This document shows positions 15,375 through 22,734 of a stretch of 29,417 nucleotides of DNA, piece by piece. Origin of the DNA: Candidatus Binatia bacterium (GTDB taxonomy: Bacteria; Desulfobacterota_B; Binatia; UBA9968; JAJDTQ01); NCBI GenBank assembly GCA_022827045.1, contig JAJDTQ010000018.1:1-29417 (forward strand), given 5' to 3'. Both the position numbers and the translations under genes were made by a program. How positions within the stretch are numbered: the first letter of the stretch is position 1; the number at the start of each line of letters is the position of its first letter. The notes under the pieces were generated by a model, which had not been told where the DNA came from, ran no database searches, and saw only the letters and a list, made by a program, of their open reading frames with translations.

Positions 15375-15459
15375 TGGAATCTCCTTCCCCTGGGAGTTCC
15401 GGGGCGGCCGTCGAACGCCGCCGACCGCCGTTACGCGTCAACACATGCGCCCGACGCGG

Positions 15460-15873
15460 TCAGATCCCGGCCTTCGCCTTCATCTTGTCCACCAGCCGCA
15501 CCGCCACCTCGATGTCCTCCTCCATGGTGCGTCCGCTGACGCCGACAGCGCCCACCACGGCGCCGTCCTTGTCCTTGATCAGCACCCCGCCGCCGATGGA
15601 CGTCAGGTTAGGGTCGCCGTACGCGGGGATACCCCGGCTCCCCACCATCTTCTCGATCTCCACCGAGTCGCGACCGAACCACACCGCGGAGTACCCCTTG
15701 TTGTGGGCGAGGATGCTGGAGCGGTAGGGCGCGCCGTCCATGCGCGTGTAGTGCAACAGCTCCCGGTGGGCGTTGAGCACCGCCCAGGACACCGGACGGC
15801 CGGTTTCGTTCGCCAACTCGCCAAGCAGCTCGCCTGCTGCTTCATGAACCACATTGTGCGACAGGTCTGCCAT
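15460..15873 (-). CDS. GlcG/HbpS-family protein
   Basis: A 137-residue single-domain protein of the GlcG/HbpS fold, also found in PduO C-terminal domains. The recognisable parts are the GRPVSWAVLNAHRELLHYTR strand pair, ILAHNKGYSAVWF, and the GGGVLIKDKDGAVVGAVGVSG core with a final EDIEVA helix. HbpS binds heme or cobalamin-type cofactors, whereas GlcG's role beside glycolate oxidase is unclear; members are frequent in aromatic and organic acid gene clusters. The ATG used has GGGAGG eight bases upstream; an earlier in-frame codon at 15897 would add only eight residues without a site. It lies between an MFS exporter-like gene and a Bug receptor, so a role in handling the receptor's substrate is possible but unproven. 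Confidence 0.85.
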   Translation of the reverse strand: MADLSHNVVHEAAGELLGELANETGRPVSWAVLNAHRELLHYTRMDGAPYRSSILAHNKGYSAVWFGRDSVEIEKMVGSRGIPAYGDPNLTSIGGGVLIKDKDGAVVGAVGVSGRTMEEDIEVAVRLVDKMKAKAGI

Positions 15874-15941
15874 GTCGTGAACCTCCCTATTCGTCAACTG
15901 CCAAACGGCCTTTCGTAGTGTCGGGCCACCAGCCTGTTCTC

Positions 15942-17207
15942 TTATTTACCGACGGGCGCGGAGTCAAGCTGCGAGGAGTTCCCGAGGTCGGCGCCGCGCA
16001 GGTCTCGGCGCCAACCGAGCATTCCCAGGGTGGCGCCGGCGCAGACCACGGCGGCCAGGAGCAGCGTCGCAGCCGAGCCCAGGACGGCGGCCACCACGCC
16101 CATCTGGGCCTCGCCGAGACCGGGCATGCCGACGCTCAGCATGCGGGTGAAGCTCGACACGCGGCCCCGCAGCGCGTCCGGGGTCACCAACTGGATCACG
16201 GCGTTGCGCGGGATGGTCTGGACGGCGTCGAAGACGCCCAGCAGCGTCACCACGGCCAGCGACATGAGAAACCACGGCGACAGCGCGAGACCCGCGAGAC
16301 AGGCGGCGTAGCCGAGGATGCCGCCTGCCACCACCAGGCCCTTGTAGCGCATGTCCCCGAACGCCATGATCGCGGCCGCGCCGAGGATCGCTCCCACCGC
16401 GGGCGCCGACGAGAACAGGCCGAAGCCGGTCGCGCCCATGCCGAGGTCCACCGCGATCACCGGCAGAAGGATTCGATAGGCGCCGAAGAAGACCGCCACC
16501 ACGTCCATGGACACCAGCACCGCGATGATCGATTCCCGCTTGACGAACGACAGCGCCTCCACCAGGCTCCTGAGCGCGGACTGGCCGGCGGTGGCAGGGA
16601 CCGAGCGGTAGCTCATGAACAGCAACACCCCGGCGCTCACGAGATAGACGCAGCCGTTGAATCCATAGGTGACGCCGCTGCCGGCGACGGCGATCATGGG
16701 CCCCGCCAGCGCCGGGCCGATGATCTGCGCCAGCTTCCACGCCGTGCCGGTGAAGGCGAAAGCGTTGACCAGCAGGTTCCGCGGCACCAGCGCGGGCGTG
16801 ATGGCGGTACGGGCAGGCGCGCTGATGGCCACGAAAGACGAGCTCACCATGGAGATGACCAGGATGTGCCACAACTGGACCGCCCCGGCGAAGATCAGCG
16901 CGGCCAGCAGCAGGTTCGCCGCCGCGCTGCCGAGTTGCATCACCATGATGAAGCTCTTGCGGTCGATGCGGTCGGCGATGACGCCGCCGGCCAGGGAGAA
17001 TACGATAATGGGGATGCCGCGGGCCAGACCGGTGAGCGCCAGGTAGGCCGTCGAGCCGGTCATCTCGTACACCACCCACAGGTCGACGATCCGCTGGATC
17101 TGGTTGCCCATGGATGCGCTCACCACCGCCACGTAGAACAGCCGGAACTCGCGGTACGCCAGGGAACCGCCTGCTCGTTGCAACCCGTCTTTGATTCTTC
17201 GGAGCAT
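15942..17207 (-). CDS. MFS transporter, DHA3-like (EntS/MefA type)
   Basis: A 421-residue membrane protein with about twelve hydrophobic segments. The N-terminal YREFRLFYVAVVSASMGNQI and the loop GGVIADRIDRKS (the MFS motif A position after helix 2) are typical of the DHA3/MFS_3 group of drug and siderophore exporters, as is the TIPRNAVIQLVTPDALRGRVSS loop (given in part). Export of a metabolite or xenobiotic is the likely role; the substrate is unknown. No clear ribosome binding site precedes the ATG. It is the first gene of a minus-strand group with the GlcG-like protein and a Bug receptor, and is divergent from the bicupin gene across a 123-bp gap. Confidence 0.88.
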   Translation of the reverse strand: MLRRIKDGLQRAGGSLAYREFRLFYVAVVSASMGNQIQRIVDLWVVYEMTGSTAYLALTGLARGIPIIVFSLAGGVIADRIDRKSFIMVMQLGSAAANLLLAALIFAGAVQLWHILVISMVSSSFVAISAPARTAITPALVPRNLLVNAFAFTGTAWKLAQIIGPALAGPMIAVAGSGVTYGFNGCVYLVSAGVLLFMSYRSVPATAGQSALRSLVEALSFVKRESIIAVLVSMDVVAVFFGAYRILLPVIAVDLGMGATGFGLFSSAPAVGAILGAAAIMAFGDMRYKGLVVAGGILGYAACLAGLALSPWFLMSLAVVTLLGVFDAVQTIPRNAVIQLVTPDALRGRVSSFTRMLSVGMPGLGEAQMGVVAAVLGSAATLLLAAVVCAGATLGMLGWRRDLRGADLGNSSQLDSAPVGK

Positions 17208-17268
17208 GAATGGGTGGGCAGGCCGGCGATGGGGCGAAGGACGCGTCGCCCCTCACGCACCCATCGCG

Positions 17269-17297
17269 TTGATTCTTCGACCCGGCAACGGTATAGC
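17269..17297 (+). promoter_or_regulatory. Candidate sigma70 promoter for the bicupin gene
   Basis: TTGATT (17269-17274) and TATAGC (17292-17297) are separated by 17 nt and lie 33 bp before the GTG at 17331. Both boxes match consensus at four of six positions. It lies in the divergent gap shared with the MFS gene. Confidence 0.45.
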
Positions 17298-17330
17298 CTA
17301 ATCCACCTAGTGCAGAAAGGAGCGCGCGAC

Positions 17331-18404
17331 GTGCTGAAGGGTCAGAAGGCCGAGCTGGGCGGAAGCACTCCGTACCAGAAGTGGATCGCCTCCCAGGGGA
17401 TACCGATCCTCAAGGAGTTCTATGTGAAGGACCTGGGGACGGTGGAGCTCGAGCCGTGGGAATGGAAGGGCGGCCTGGGCGCCTACCTGAACCTCATCGG
17501 AACCGGCGAGAGCAACGACTCGTACATCTGCGAGATCCCGCCGGGCAAGAGCCTGCATCCCCAGCGTTACCTGTTCGAGGAAATGATCTACGTGGTGAGC
17601 GGCCACGGCGCCACCTCGGTGTGGAACGAGGACGGCAAGAAGAGCACCTTCGAGTGGGGCACCGGCAGCGTGTTCTCCCCTCCCCTGAACACCTGGCGGC
17701 AGCACTTCAACGGCAGCGGGTCGGAGCCGGCGCGTTTCTTCGCGGTCACCTCCGCGCCGCTGGTCATCAACCTGTTCCACAACCCGGATTTCGTCTTCGA
17801 CAACAATTTCACCTTCGACGACCGTTTCAGCAGCCCCGAGGACTATTTCTCCGGCAAGGGCGAACAGTACGACTTCCGCGCCATCAAGGTGTGGGACACC
17901 AACTTCATCGCCGATGTGCGCTCCATCGAGCTGTACGTGCGCGAGAACCGGGGCGCCGGCGGGCGGTTCCTGGGGATCGAGCTGTCCGAGAACTCCATGA
18001 CCGCGCACATCGCCGAGTTCCCGGTGGGCACCTACAAGAAGGCCCACCGGCACGGTCCCGGGGCGCACGTGGTGATACTCGGTGGCAAGGGCTTCTCGCT
18101 CATGTGGCCCGGCGGGTCCGACATCCAGAAATTCGACTGGCACGAGCGCAGCGTGATCGTGCCGCCGGAGATGTGGTTCCACCAGCACTTCAACTCCGGG
18201 GGCACGCCGGCCCGGTACCTGGCGCTGCGCTGGAACAGCCGCAAGTTCCCCATGCGGGAGAAGGGCTTCGGCACCGACAAGAGCGTCAAGGAAGGCGGCG
18301 ACCAGATCGAGTATGAGGACGAGGACCCCCGGATCCGCGAGATCTTCGAGTCGGAACTCGCCAGGGAAGGACTGCAATCGAGGATGGCGGCGGTGACGGG
18401 CTGA
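17331..18404 (+). CDS. Bicupin (two-domain cupin) protein, possible metal dioxygenase or isomerase
   Basis: A 357-residue protein with two cupin barrels. Domain 1 has H76-P-Q78, E84 and H125 (motifs HPQRYLFEEMIYVVSGHG and TWRQHF). Domain 2 has H239-R-H241, H246 and H286 (KKAHRHGPGAHVV and WFHQHF); the usual glutamate is a histidine, so a four-His or three-His site is likely there. Bicupins include gentisate-type dioxygenases and many uncharacterised proteins, and no specific reaction can be assigned. The start is the GTG with AAGGAG eight bases upstream; an earlier in-frame GTG at 17310 lies before that site. The next gene begins 37 bp after the stop, so they form an operon with the PBP-like protein. 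Confidence 0.83.
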   Translation: MLKGQKAELGGSTPYQKWIASQGIPILKEFYVKDLGTVELEPWEWKGGLGAYLNLIGTGESNDSYICEIPPGKSLHPQRYLFEEMIYVVSGHGATSVWNEDGKKSTFEWGTGSVFSPPLNTWRQHFNGSGSEPARFFAVTSAPLVINLFHNPDFVFDNNFTFDDRFSSPEDYFSGKGEQYDFRAIKVWDTNFIADVRSIELYVRENRGAGGRFLGIELSENSMTAHIAEFPVGTYKKAHRHGPGAHVVILGGKGFSLMWPGGSDIQKFDWHERSVIVPPEMWFHQHFNSGGTPARYLALRWNSRKFPMREKGFGTDKSVKEGGDQIEYEDEDPRIREIFESELAREGLQSRMAAVTG

Positions 18405-18441
18405 CGGCCCGCCCGCGACTTATCCATTACAGGAAACGACC

Positions 18442-19374
18442 ATGCAAAAAATGCGTATCTATTACCGGGCCTCCAGCCACGTGCCGCTGTGGAAGGTCAT
18501 GGAACACGGCGGCTGTCTCGAGCGGCACGGCGCGGCCATGGACTTCGGCTCCATGGAAGGCATGCGCGGCAAGGCCATGCAGGGGCTCCGGGCCGGGGAG
18601 ATCGACATCGTCTCCGGTAACCACCACAACCTCTACGTGCGCCGGGCGCGGCACAACGAGCCCTTCGTCCACCTCGCCCAGCCCAACAACCAGTGGCGAG
18701 AGAACTGCCTGGTGGCGGGAGACGGCGTCGGCGGCCTCGCGGACCTCAAGGGCAAGCGGGTGGTGATGGACGACTTCGACGGTCACACCGGGCTCAACGT
18801 GTGGCTCTACCTGAGGCTCCACGGACTGGAGGAAGGCCGCGACGTGGAGCTGGTGGAGGGGCCCAAGGACGCCCGGGAACGCGTCCGCGGCGTCATGTCG
18901 GGCGAATACGGTGCCACCTTCGTGCGCGCGGTGGACAAGCTGCGTGCCCGCGCCATGGGTGCCACGCTCATCGACGTTCCGCCCATGGCCATGATCGAGG
19001 GCGTCACCCTCACCACCACCACGACCTACGTCGACGGTCATCCCGAGGAGGTCCGCGCCCTGATCCGTGCCCTGGTGGACGCCGTTCACTTCTTCAAAAC
19101 TCAGCGGGAAGAGACCCTGGAGATCATCAAGACCCACTGCGGGCACAAGTACGAATCGGACGAAGAGTTGGCCGCCTTCTACGACGAGCAGGTTCTCACG
19201 CTGGAACCCAAGCCCTACCCGACCCTGGACGCCATCCGCAACGTCTTCGCGCTGGCGGTCAGGCGCCATCCCGAGGTTGAAGGCTTCAATCCCCTAGCCA
19301 TGTGGGACCTGCACTACCTGCGGGAGATCGACGACAGCGGCTATATCGACGGGGTGTGGGGAACGGCCGCGTAA
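18442..19374 (+). CDS. NMT1/THI5-like or PBP2-fold protein without signal peptide
   Basis: A 310-residue protein with the type 2 periplasmic-binding fold: a first strand at RIYYRASSHVPLWK, a ligand-loop region IVSGNHHNLYV, a hinge-like NCLVAGDGVGGLADLKGKRV segment and a second lobe beginning at GLNVWLYLRLHGLEEG. It starts directly with MQKMRI and has no signal peptide or lipobox, so it should be cytosolic. Cytosolic relatives include THI5/NMT1-type proteins and 4,5-dihydroxyphthalate decarboxylase (Pht5), so an enzyme is as likely as a binding protein. An AGGA site precedes the ATG. It is cotranscribed with the bicupin, which suggests both act on the same intermediate. The substrate is unknown. 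Confidence 0.72.
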   Translation: MQKMRIYYRASSHVPLWKVMEHGGCLERHGAAMDFGSMEGMRGKAMQGLRAGEIDIVSGNHHNLYVRRARHNEPFVHLAQPNNQWRENCLVAGDGVGGLADLKGKRVVMDDFDGHTGLNVWLYLRLHGLEEGRDVELVEGPKDARERVRGVMSGEYGATFVRAVDKLRARAMGATLIDVPPMAMIEGVTLTTTTTYVDGHPEEVRALIRALVDAVHFFKTQREETLEIIKTHCGHKYESDEELAAFYDEQVLTLEPKPYPTLDAIRNVFALAVRRHPEVEGFNPLAMWDLHYLREIDDSGYIDGVWGTAA

Positions 19375-19389
19375 CCCCGTCCACCACCC

Positions 19390-19440
19390 CTGGATTCCCG
19401 CCCCGATCGGCGTGGAGGGCATGCTTTCCGGGGATAACGG
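19390..19440. repeat. Imperfect palindromic intergenic repeat (CTGGATTCC family), copy 1
   Basis: Begins CTGGATTCCCGCCCCGATCG and ends with TTCCGGGGATAACGG, with imperfectly complementary ends. A related unit with the same CTGGATTCC start and GGGCATGCTT middle is at 27648-27697. It lies between convergent genes and could act as a bidirectional terminator. Confidence 0.55.
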
Positions 19441-19453
19441 TTCCGGGGGTCCG

Positions 19454-19933
19454 TCACTCGAACAGCCGCCAGATCAGCGCCTCCGGCCAGTAGACGTGCA
19501 TGATGCGGTCGTAGACACCGTATTCGAAGGCGGTGATGGCCGCCGCCATACCGAGGGACAGGAACCAGCCCGCGCCGTAGGTCCTCATGTAGAGGAATAC
19601 GAACAGGACCAGGGCCGCGGGCAGACCGATCAGCAGGACCGTCACGAGCAACCCGATCAGCCAGCCCCAGATCTCCAGGGTGCCGCGCTGAAACGCCCCG
19701 GGGTCGGATTCCTCGAAGGACGGGATCTCGAAAGCCAGATTAGGTTCGGCGGCGCGCTTGCGGTTGCGGGTCAAATCCAGCGCCAGTTGCGCCGCCACCA
19801 TCACCAGCCCGGCGCTGCCCAGCACCAGGATGATGATGGAGGCGCGCAGGTCCCAGTCCCAGGCCGCGATCATGGCGGCCAGGATGGCGAGCCCGATGAA
19901 GAGCGTGAAATAGTCCGTGGGCCTGAATCTCAT
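19454..19933 (-). CDS. tctB: TctB, small membrane subunit of a tripartite tricarboxylate transporter
   Basis: A 159-residue protein with four hydrophobic segments and a charged cytoplasmic loop in the middle (DLTRNRKRAAEPNLAFEIPS). This matches the TctB plan of four helices. It starts MRFRPTDYFTLFIGLAILAA, and its ribosome binding site (GAGGGGCGG) overlaps the end of the tctA gene, with 10 bp between stop and start, so translation is probably coupled. It is the last gene of a receptor-TctA-TctB set in the order C, A, B. The set imports a small carboxylate using an ion gradient; the substrate is unknown. Confidence 0.86.
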   Translation of the reverse strand: MRFRPTDYFTLFIGLAILAAMIAAWDWDLRASIIILVLGSAGLVMVAAQLALDLTRNRKRAAEPNLAFEIPSFEESDPGAFQRGTLEIWGWLIGLLVTVLLIGLPAALVLFVFLYMRTYGAGWFLSLGMAAAITAFEYGVYDRIMHVYWPEALIWRLFE

Positions 19934-19943
19934 GGACCGCCCC

Positions 19944-21413
19944 TCATGAAGCCTCGGCGCGCCGAGCCCGGATCACCGGATACACCAGCGTCCCCAGCAC
20001 CAGCAGGAACAGGATGATGACGCCGGGACGGAACACCCACTCCATGCCGTAGCGCGCCACCGCCAGCCACAGGTAGAGCTCCATCTTGCGGCCCAGGACG
20101 AAACCCAACACCACCGGCGCCCGGGGCCAGCCGAAAGTCTTGAGCAGGTAGCCCAGCAGCGAGAGCGACAGGAGAGCCACCAGGTCGCCGATGTCGAAGT
20201 TGGCGGCGAAGGCACTCAGGAACGCCAGCGCCACGATGAACGGCACCAGCACGTAGAACGGCAGGAAGCAGATGCGCGCGGCCGGCTTCACCAGGATCCA
20301 GCACACCGCCGAGGCGAGGATCTGGGAGAACACCAGCGCCCAGATGATGCTGAAGACGAAGCCCAACTGGTCGGTGAGCATCTCGGGGCCGGGCGTCAAG
20401 CCCACCGCCACGAAGGCGATGAGCAGCAGCGCCATGGAGGTGCTGCCGGGAATGCCGAACGCCAGCGTGGTGATGAGCGCCCCGCCCTCCTTGGCGTTGT
20501 TGGAGGACTCCGGCGCGATGACGCCGCGCACGTCGCCGCGCCCGAAGCCCTCGCTGTTTCGTTCCGTCTGGCGTGCGTGGGCGTAAGCGAACCAGTCGGC
20601 GACGTCGCTGCCGAGGCCGGGCAGCACCCCCACCCACACGCCGATGGCCGAGCAGCGGATCATGAGCCACCAGTGACGGAAGGCGTCCCTGATGCCCTGC
20701 AAGAGGCCGCTGCCGAGCTTCTGGATCTCGGCCACGCGCCCCTTGCGCCCGGCCAGCGCGATCATCTCCGGGATGGCGAAGATGCTGAGGGAGATGAGCA
20801 CCACGCTGACGCCGTCCCAGAGATAGGGCAGGCCAACGTCGAAACGGATCACCCCCGACTTGTCGTCCTGCCCGATAGTGGAGAGGAGCACGCCTAGGAT
20901 GCCCGCGGTCAGGCCCTTGAGGGGCGCGCCGGAGCTGATGGTCCCGAGCATGCTGAGGCCCCAGATGGTGAACATGAAGAGCTCGGGGGAGCCGAAGCTC
21001 CGGACGATCTCCCGCAGCACCGGCAGGGAGGCGAACAGCACGAAGGCGCCGAAGATTCCCCCGAGCATAGACACCATGAAGGCCGCGCTCAGGGCCCGGG
21101 CGGCCTCGCCATTCCGCGCCATGGGGTAGCCGTCGAGCACCGTGGCCTGGGCCCCGGACCCGCCCGGGACGGCCACCAGCACGGAGGTGAAGGTGTTGCC
21201 GGTGTTGCCCACGGTGGTGACGCCGATGAGGAAGGCGATGGCGTTGAAGGGGTCCATCACCATCGCAAAAGGCAGGAGGACGGCGAGCTGCGACGGCCCG
21301 CCCACGCCCGGGAGCGCGCCGCCCCAGGTGCCCAGGAGCACGCCGAACAGCAACAGCAGCATGGGCTCGAGGGCGAGTATACCCGTAAGGCCTTGCCAGG
21401 CAGCGTCAAGCAT
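19944..21413 (-). CDS. tctA: TctA, large membrane subunit of a tripartite tricarboxylate transporter
   Basis: A 489-residue integral membrane protein of normal length for TctA. Key motifs are the first hairpin GVLLGTWGGALPGVGGPSQL, the second GVWVGVLPGLGSDVADWFAY, and APESSNNAKEGGALITTLAF followed by GIPGSTSMALLL; these PG-rich loops repeat in the two halves. A conserved GGSGAQATVLDGYPMARNGE stretch is also family-typical. It catalyses the membrane step of Bug-dependent carboxylate import. It follows its receptor gene (21500-22534) by 86 bp, a gap that holds a palindromic repeat. Confidence 0.92.
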   Translation of the reverse strand: MLDAAWQGLTGILALEPMLLLLFGVLLGTWGGALPGVGGPSQLAVLLPFAMVMDPFNAIAFLIGVTTVGNTGNTFTSVLVAVPGGSGAQATVLDGYPMARNGEAARALSAAFMVSMLGGIFGAFVLFASLPVLREIVRSFGSPELFMFTIWGLSMLGTISSGAPLKGLTAGILGVLLSTIGQDDKSGVIRFDVGLPYLWDGVSVVLISLSIFAIPEMIALAGRKGRVAEIQKLGSGLLQGIRDAFRHWWLMIRCSAIGVWVGVLPGLGSDVADWFAYAHARQTERNSEGFGRGDVRGVIAPESSNNAKEGGALITTLAFGIPGSTSMALLLIAFVAVGLTPGPEMLTDQLGFVFSIIWALVFSQILASAVCWILVKPAARICFLPFYVLVPFIVALAFLSAFAANFDIGDLVALLSLSLLGYLLKTFGWPRAPVVLGFVLGRKMELYLWLAVARYGMEWVFRPGVIILFLLVLGTLVYPVIRARRAEAS

Positions 21414-21444
21414 GGATTCGGCCTACCACTCCCCGAGGGATCCG

Positions 21445-21480
21445 ACTCCCTCTCCCCCCGGAAGAGGGTCGGGGTGAGGG
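21445..21480. repeat. Palindromic intergenic repeat (CCCTCACCCC family), copy 1
   Basis: CCCTCT (21448-21453) pairs with AGAGGG (21463-21468), and on the minus strand the unit begins CCCTCACCCCGACCCTCT. A related unit is at 28719-28757. It sits in the gap between the receptor and tctA genes and could lower transcription into the permease genes. Confidence 0.65.
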
Positions 21481-21499
21481 CCCTCAATCCCAGGGGCCG

Positions 21500-22534
21500 C
21501 TATTTCTGGATCGGCAGGCCGTGCTTCGTGCGAAGCTTGTCGTTGAAGCTGGCAACCTCGGCGGGGATCACCAGCGAGTCCTTGACCAACTGCTTGGTCT
21601 CGGGACCGGTCAGCGGCCGGTATCCCTTGCCGAGGATCTTCCTGGCGTCTTTCTGAAAGCCGGAGTCTGCCAGCACCTTGTCGAAGGAAGTCCGCAAGGC
21701 GTTCACCACGGCCGCCGGGGTCTTGGCCGGCAGCACGAAGTACTTGTCCACGGAGCTCGGGCCGGACCAGATCCGGTAAGCCTTGCGCGCCATTCCCTTG
21801 GGCAGCTTGTCGCCGAGAAGCTCCTGGAGGGTCGGCACCTCGGGGAAGTCCGCCCGCTTCTCGTGCACCGCCAGCGCTACCGCGTCGCCCTTCAGGAACC
21901 GCCGGATGATCCTGGATGTGCCGGATCCGAACATGTCCACCTCGCCCCGTTCGTAGGCGAGATAGACGTCCCGCGAGCTCGGGTAGCCGTGGACGATCTT
22001 GATGTTCCAGCCGCCGTATTCAGCGCCGTACACCGCCATGGCGTCCGAGGGCCGGTAGCCCGGTCCGGCGGAGCCCGCGGCCACGGGCTTGGCACCCGGG
22101 TCCTTGAGCCGCGCCAGGGCGCTCTTGCGGACGAACTGCACGGAAGGTCCGCGCTCGATGGAGCCGATGTACTCCCAGCTCAAGGGGTCGTAGCGCACCG
22201 ACGAGGCCTTGCGCGCCACCGGCGACAGACTCCCGCCGCCCGCGAACACGGCGGTGGTGAGGCCATCAGGGCGCGGCTTGCGCTGAAAGTAGTTGGCCGC
22301 CGCCGTCTGCAACGGCCGGTTGCGGACCACGACCTCAGGCTTTCCGGGCAGGTACTTGCTCCAGTAGCGCGCCACCAGCCGCGCCGTGGTGTCGGTCCCG
22401 CCGCCCGGGCTCGACGCCACCATGACGACGAACGTCTTGCCGGCGAAATCCACGGCCTGGACAACCGGCGACGCCACGAGAACGAGGGCGCACAACAACA
22501 ACCCCGAGACAACGGCCCGAATCGCGAGCTTCAT
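21500..22534 (-). CDS. tctC: Bug/TctC-type periplasmic receptor of the TctA-TctB transporter
   Basis: A 344-residue binding protein with a clear signal peptide (MKLAIR, core VVSGLLLCALVLVA, cleavage near VVQA). The mature N-terminus has FAGKTFVVMVASSPGGGTDT, and then RLVARYWSKYLPGKPEVVVR, both typical of Bug proteins. Where other receptors in this window have NMPGAGS it reads NRPLQTAAANYF, so the usual second ligand loop is altered. A near-perfect AAGGAGG site precedes the ATG and a TTGACA promoter lies upstream. It is followed directly by tctA and tctB, so it is the most likely cognate receptor of that set. Confidence 0.9.
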   Translation of the reverse strand: MKLAIRAVVSGLLLCALVLVASPVVQAVDFAGKTFVVMVASSPGGGTDTTARLVARYWSKYLPGKPEVVVRNRPLQTAAANYFQRKPRPDGLTTAVFAGGGSLSPVARKASSVRYDPLSWEYIGSIERGPSVQFVRKSALARLKDPGAKPVAAGSAGPGYRPSDAMAVYGAEYGGWNIKIVHGYPSSRDVYLAYERGEVDMFGSGTSRIIRRFLKGDAVALAVHEKRADFPEVPTLQELLGDKLPKGMARKAYRIWSGPSSVDKYFVLPAKTPAAVVNALRTSFDKVLADSGFQKDARKILGKGYRPLTGPETKQLVKDSLVIPAEVASFNDKLRTKHGLPIQK

Positions 22535-22577
22535 GAAAACCTCCTTAACTATTCACGTATTTACGGTTGAAACGGTC

Positions 22578-22605
22578 TGTATCCAAGAAGTCCTCGCGAT
22601 GTCAA
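22578..22605 (-). promoter_or_regulatory. Candidate sigma70 promoter for the receptor-tctA-tctB genes
   Basis: On the minus strand TTGACA (22605-22600) is followed after 16 nt by GATACA (22583-22578). It lies about 44 bp before the ATG at 22534, inside the 200-bp gap after the fused tctAB gene. The -35 is perfect and the -10 weak (3/6). The rest of the gap has no gene; a small GCGGA-N5-TCCGC stem lies near 22700. Confidence 0.42.
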
Positions 22606-22734
22606 GCGCGCAAGAACTCGTCGGTTTTCCCCGGTCATGAAGGCGACACGCGTAGACCGAGTGTACAAATTGCAAGTACTACCTTCAGATTGCGCACAAT
22701 GCGGATGAAGTCCGCTTCACGGTCCGCCGAGGCG

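Noticed and set aside
15918..17330. Plus-strand open frame running into the bicupin gene, giving a possible 828-residue protein
   Set aside because: The upstream part is antisense to the MFS transporter and low-complexity (H, R, Q, D rich). The GTG at 17331 has a proper ribosome binding site and starts at the family-like region.
22655..22685. Possible operator (GTAC-N9-GTAC around TTGCAA) upstream of the receptor gene
   Set aside because: The dyad is imperfect, lies about 55 bp upstream of the candidate -35, and no regulator gene is nearby to support it.
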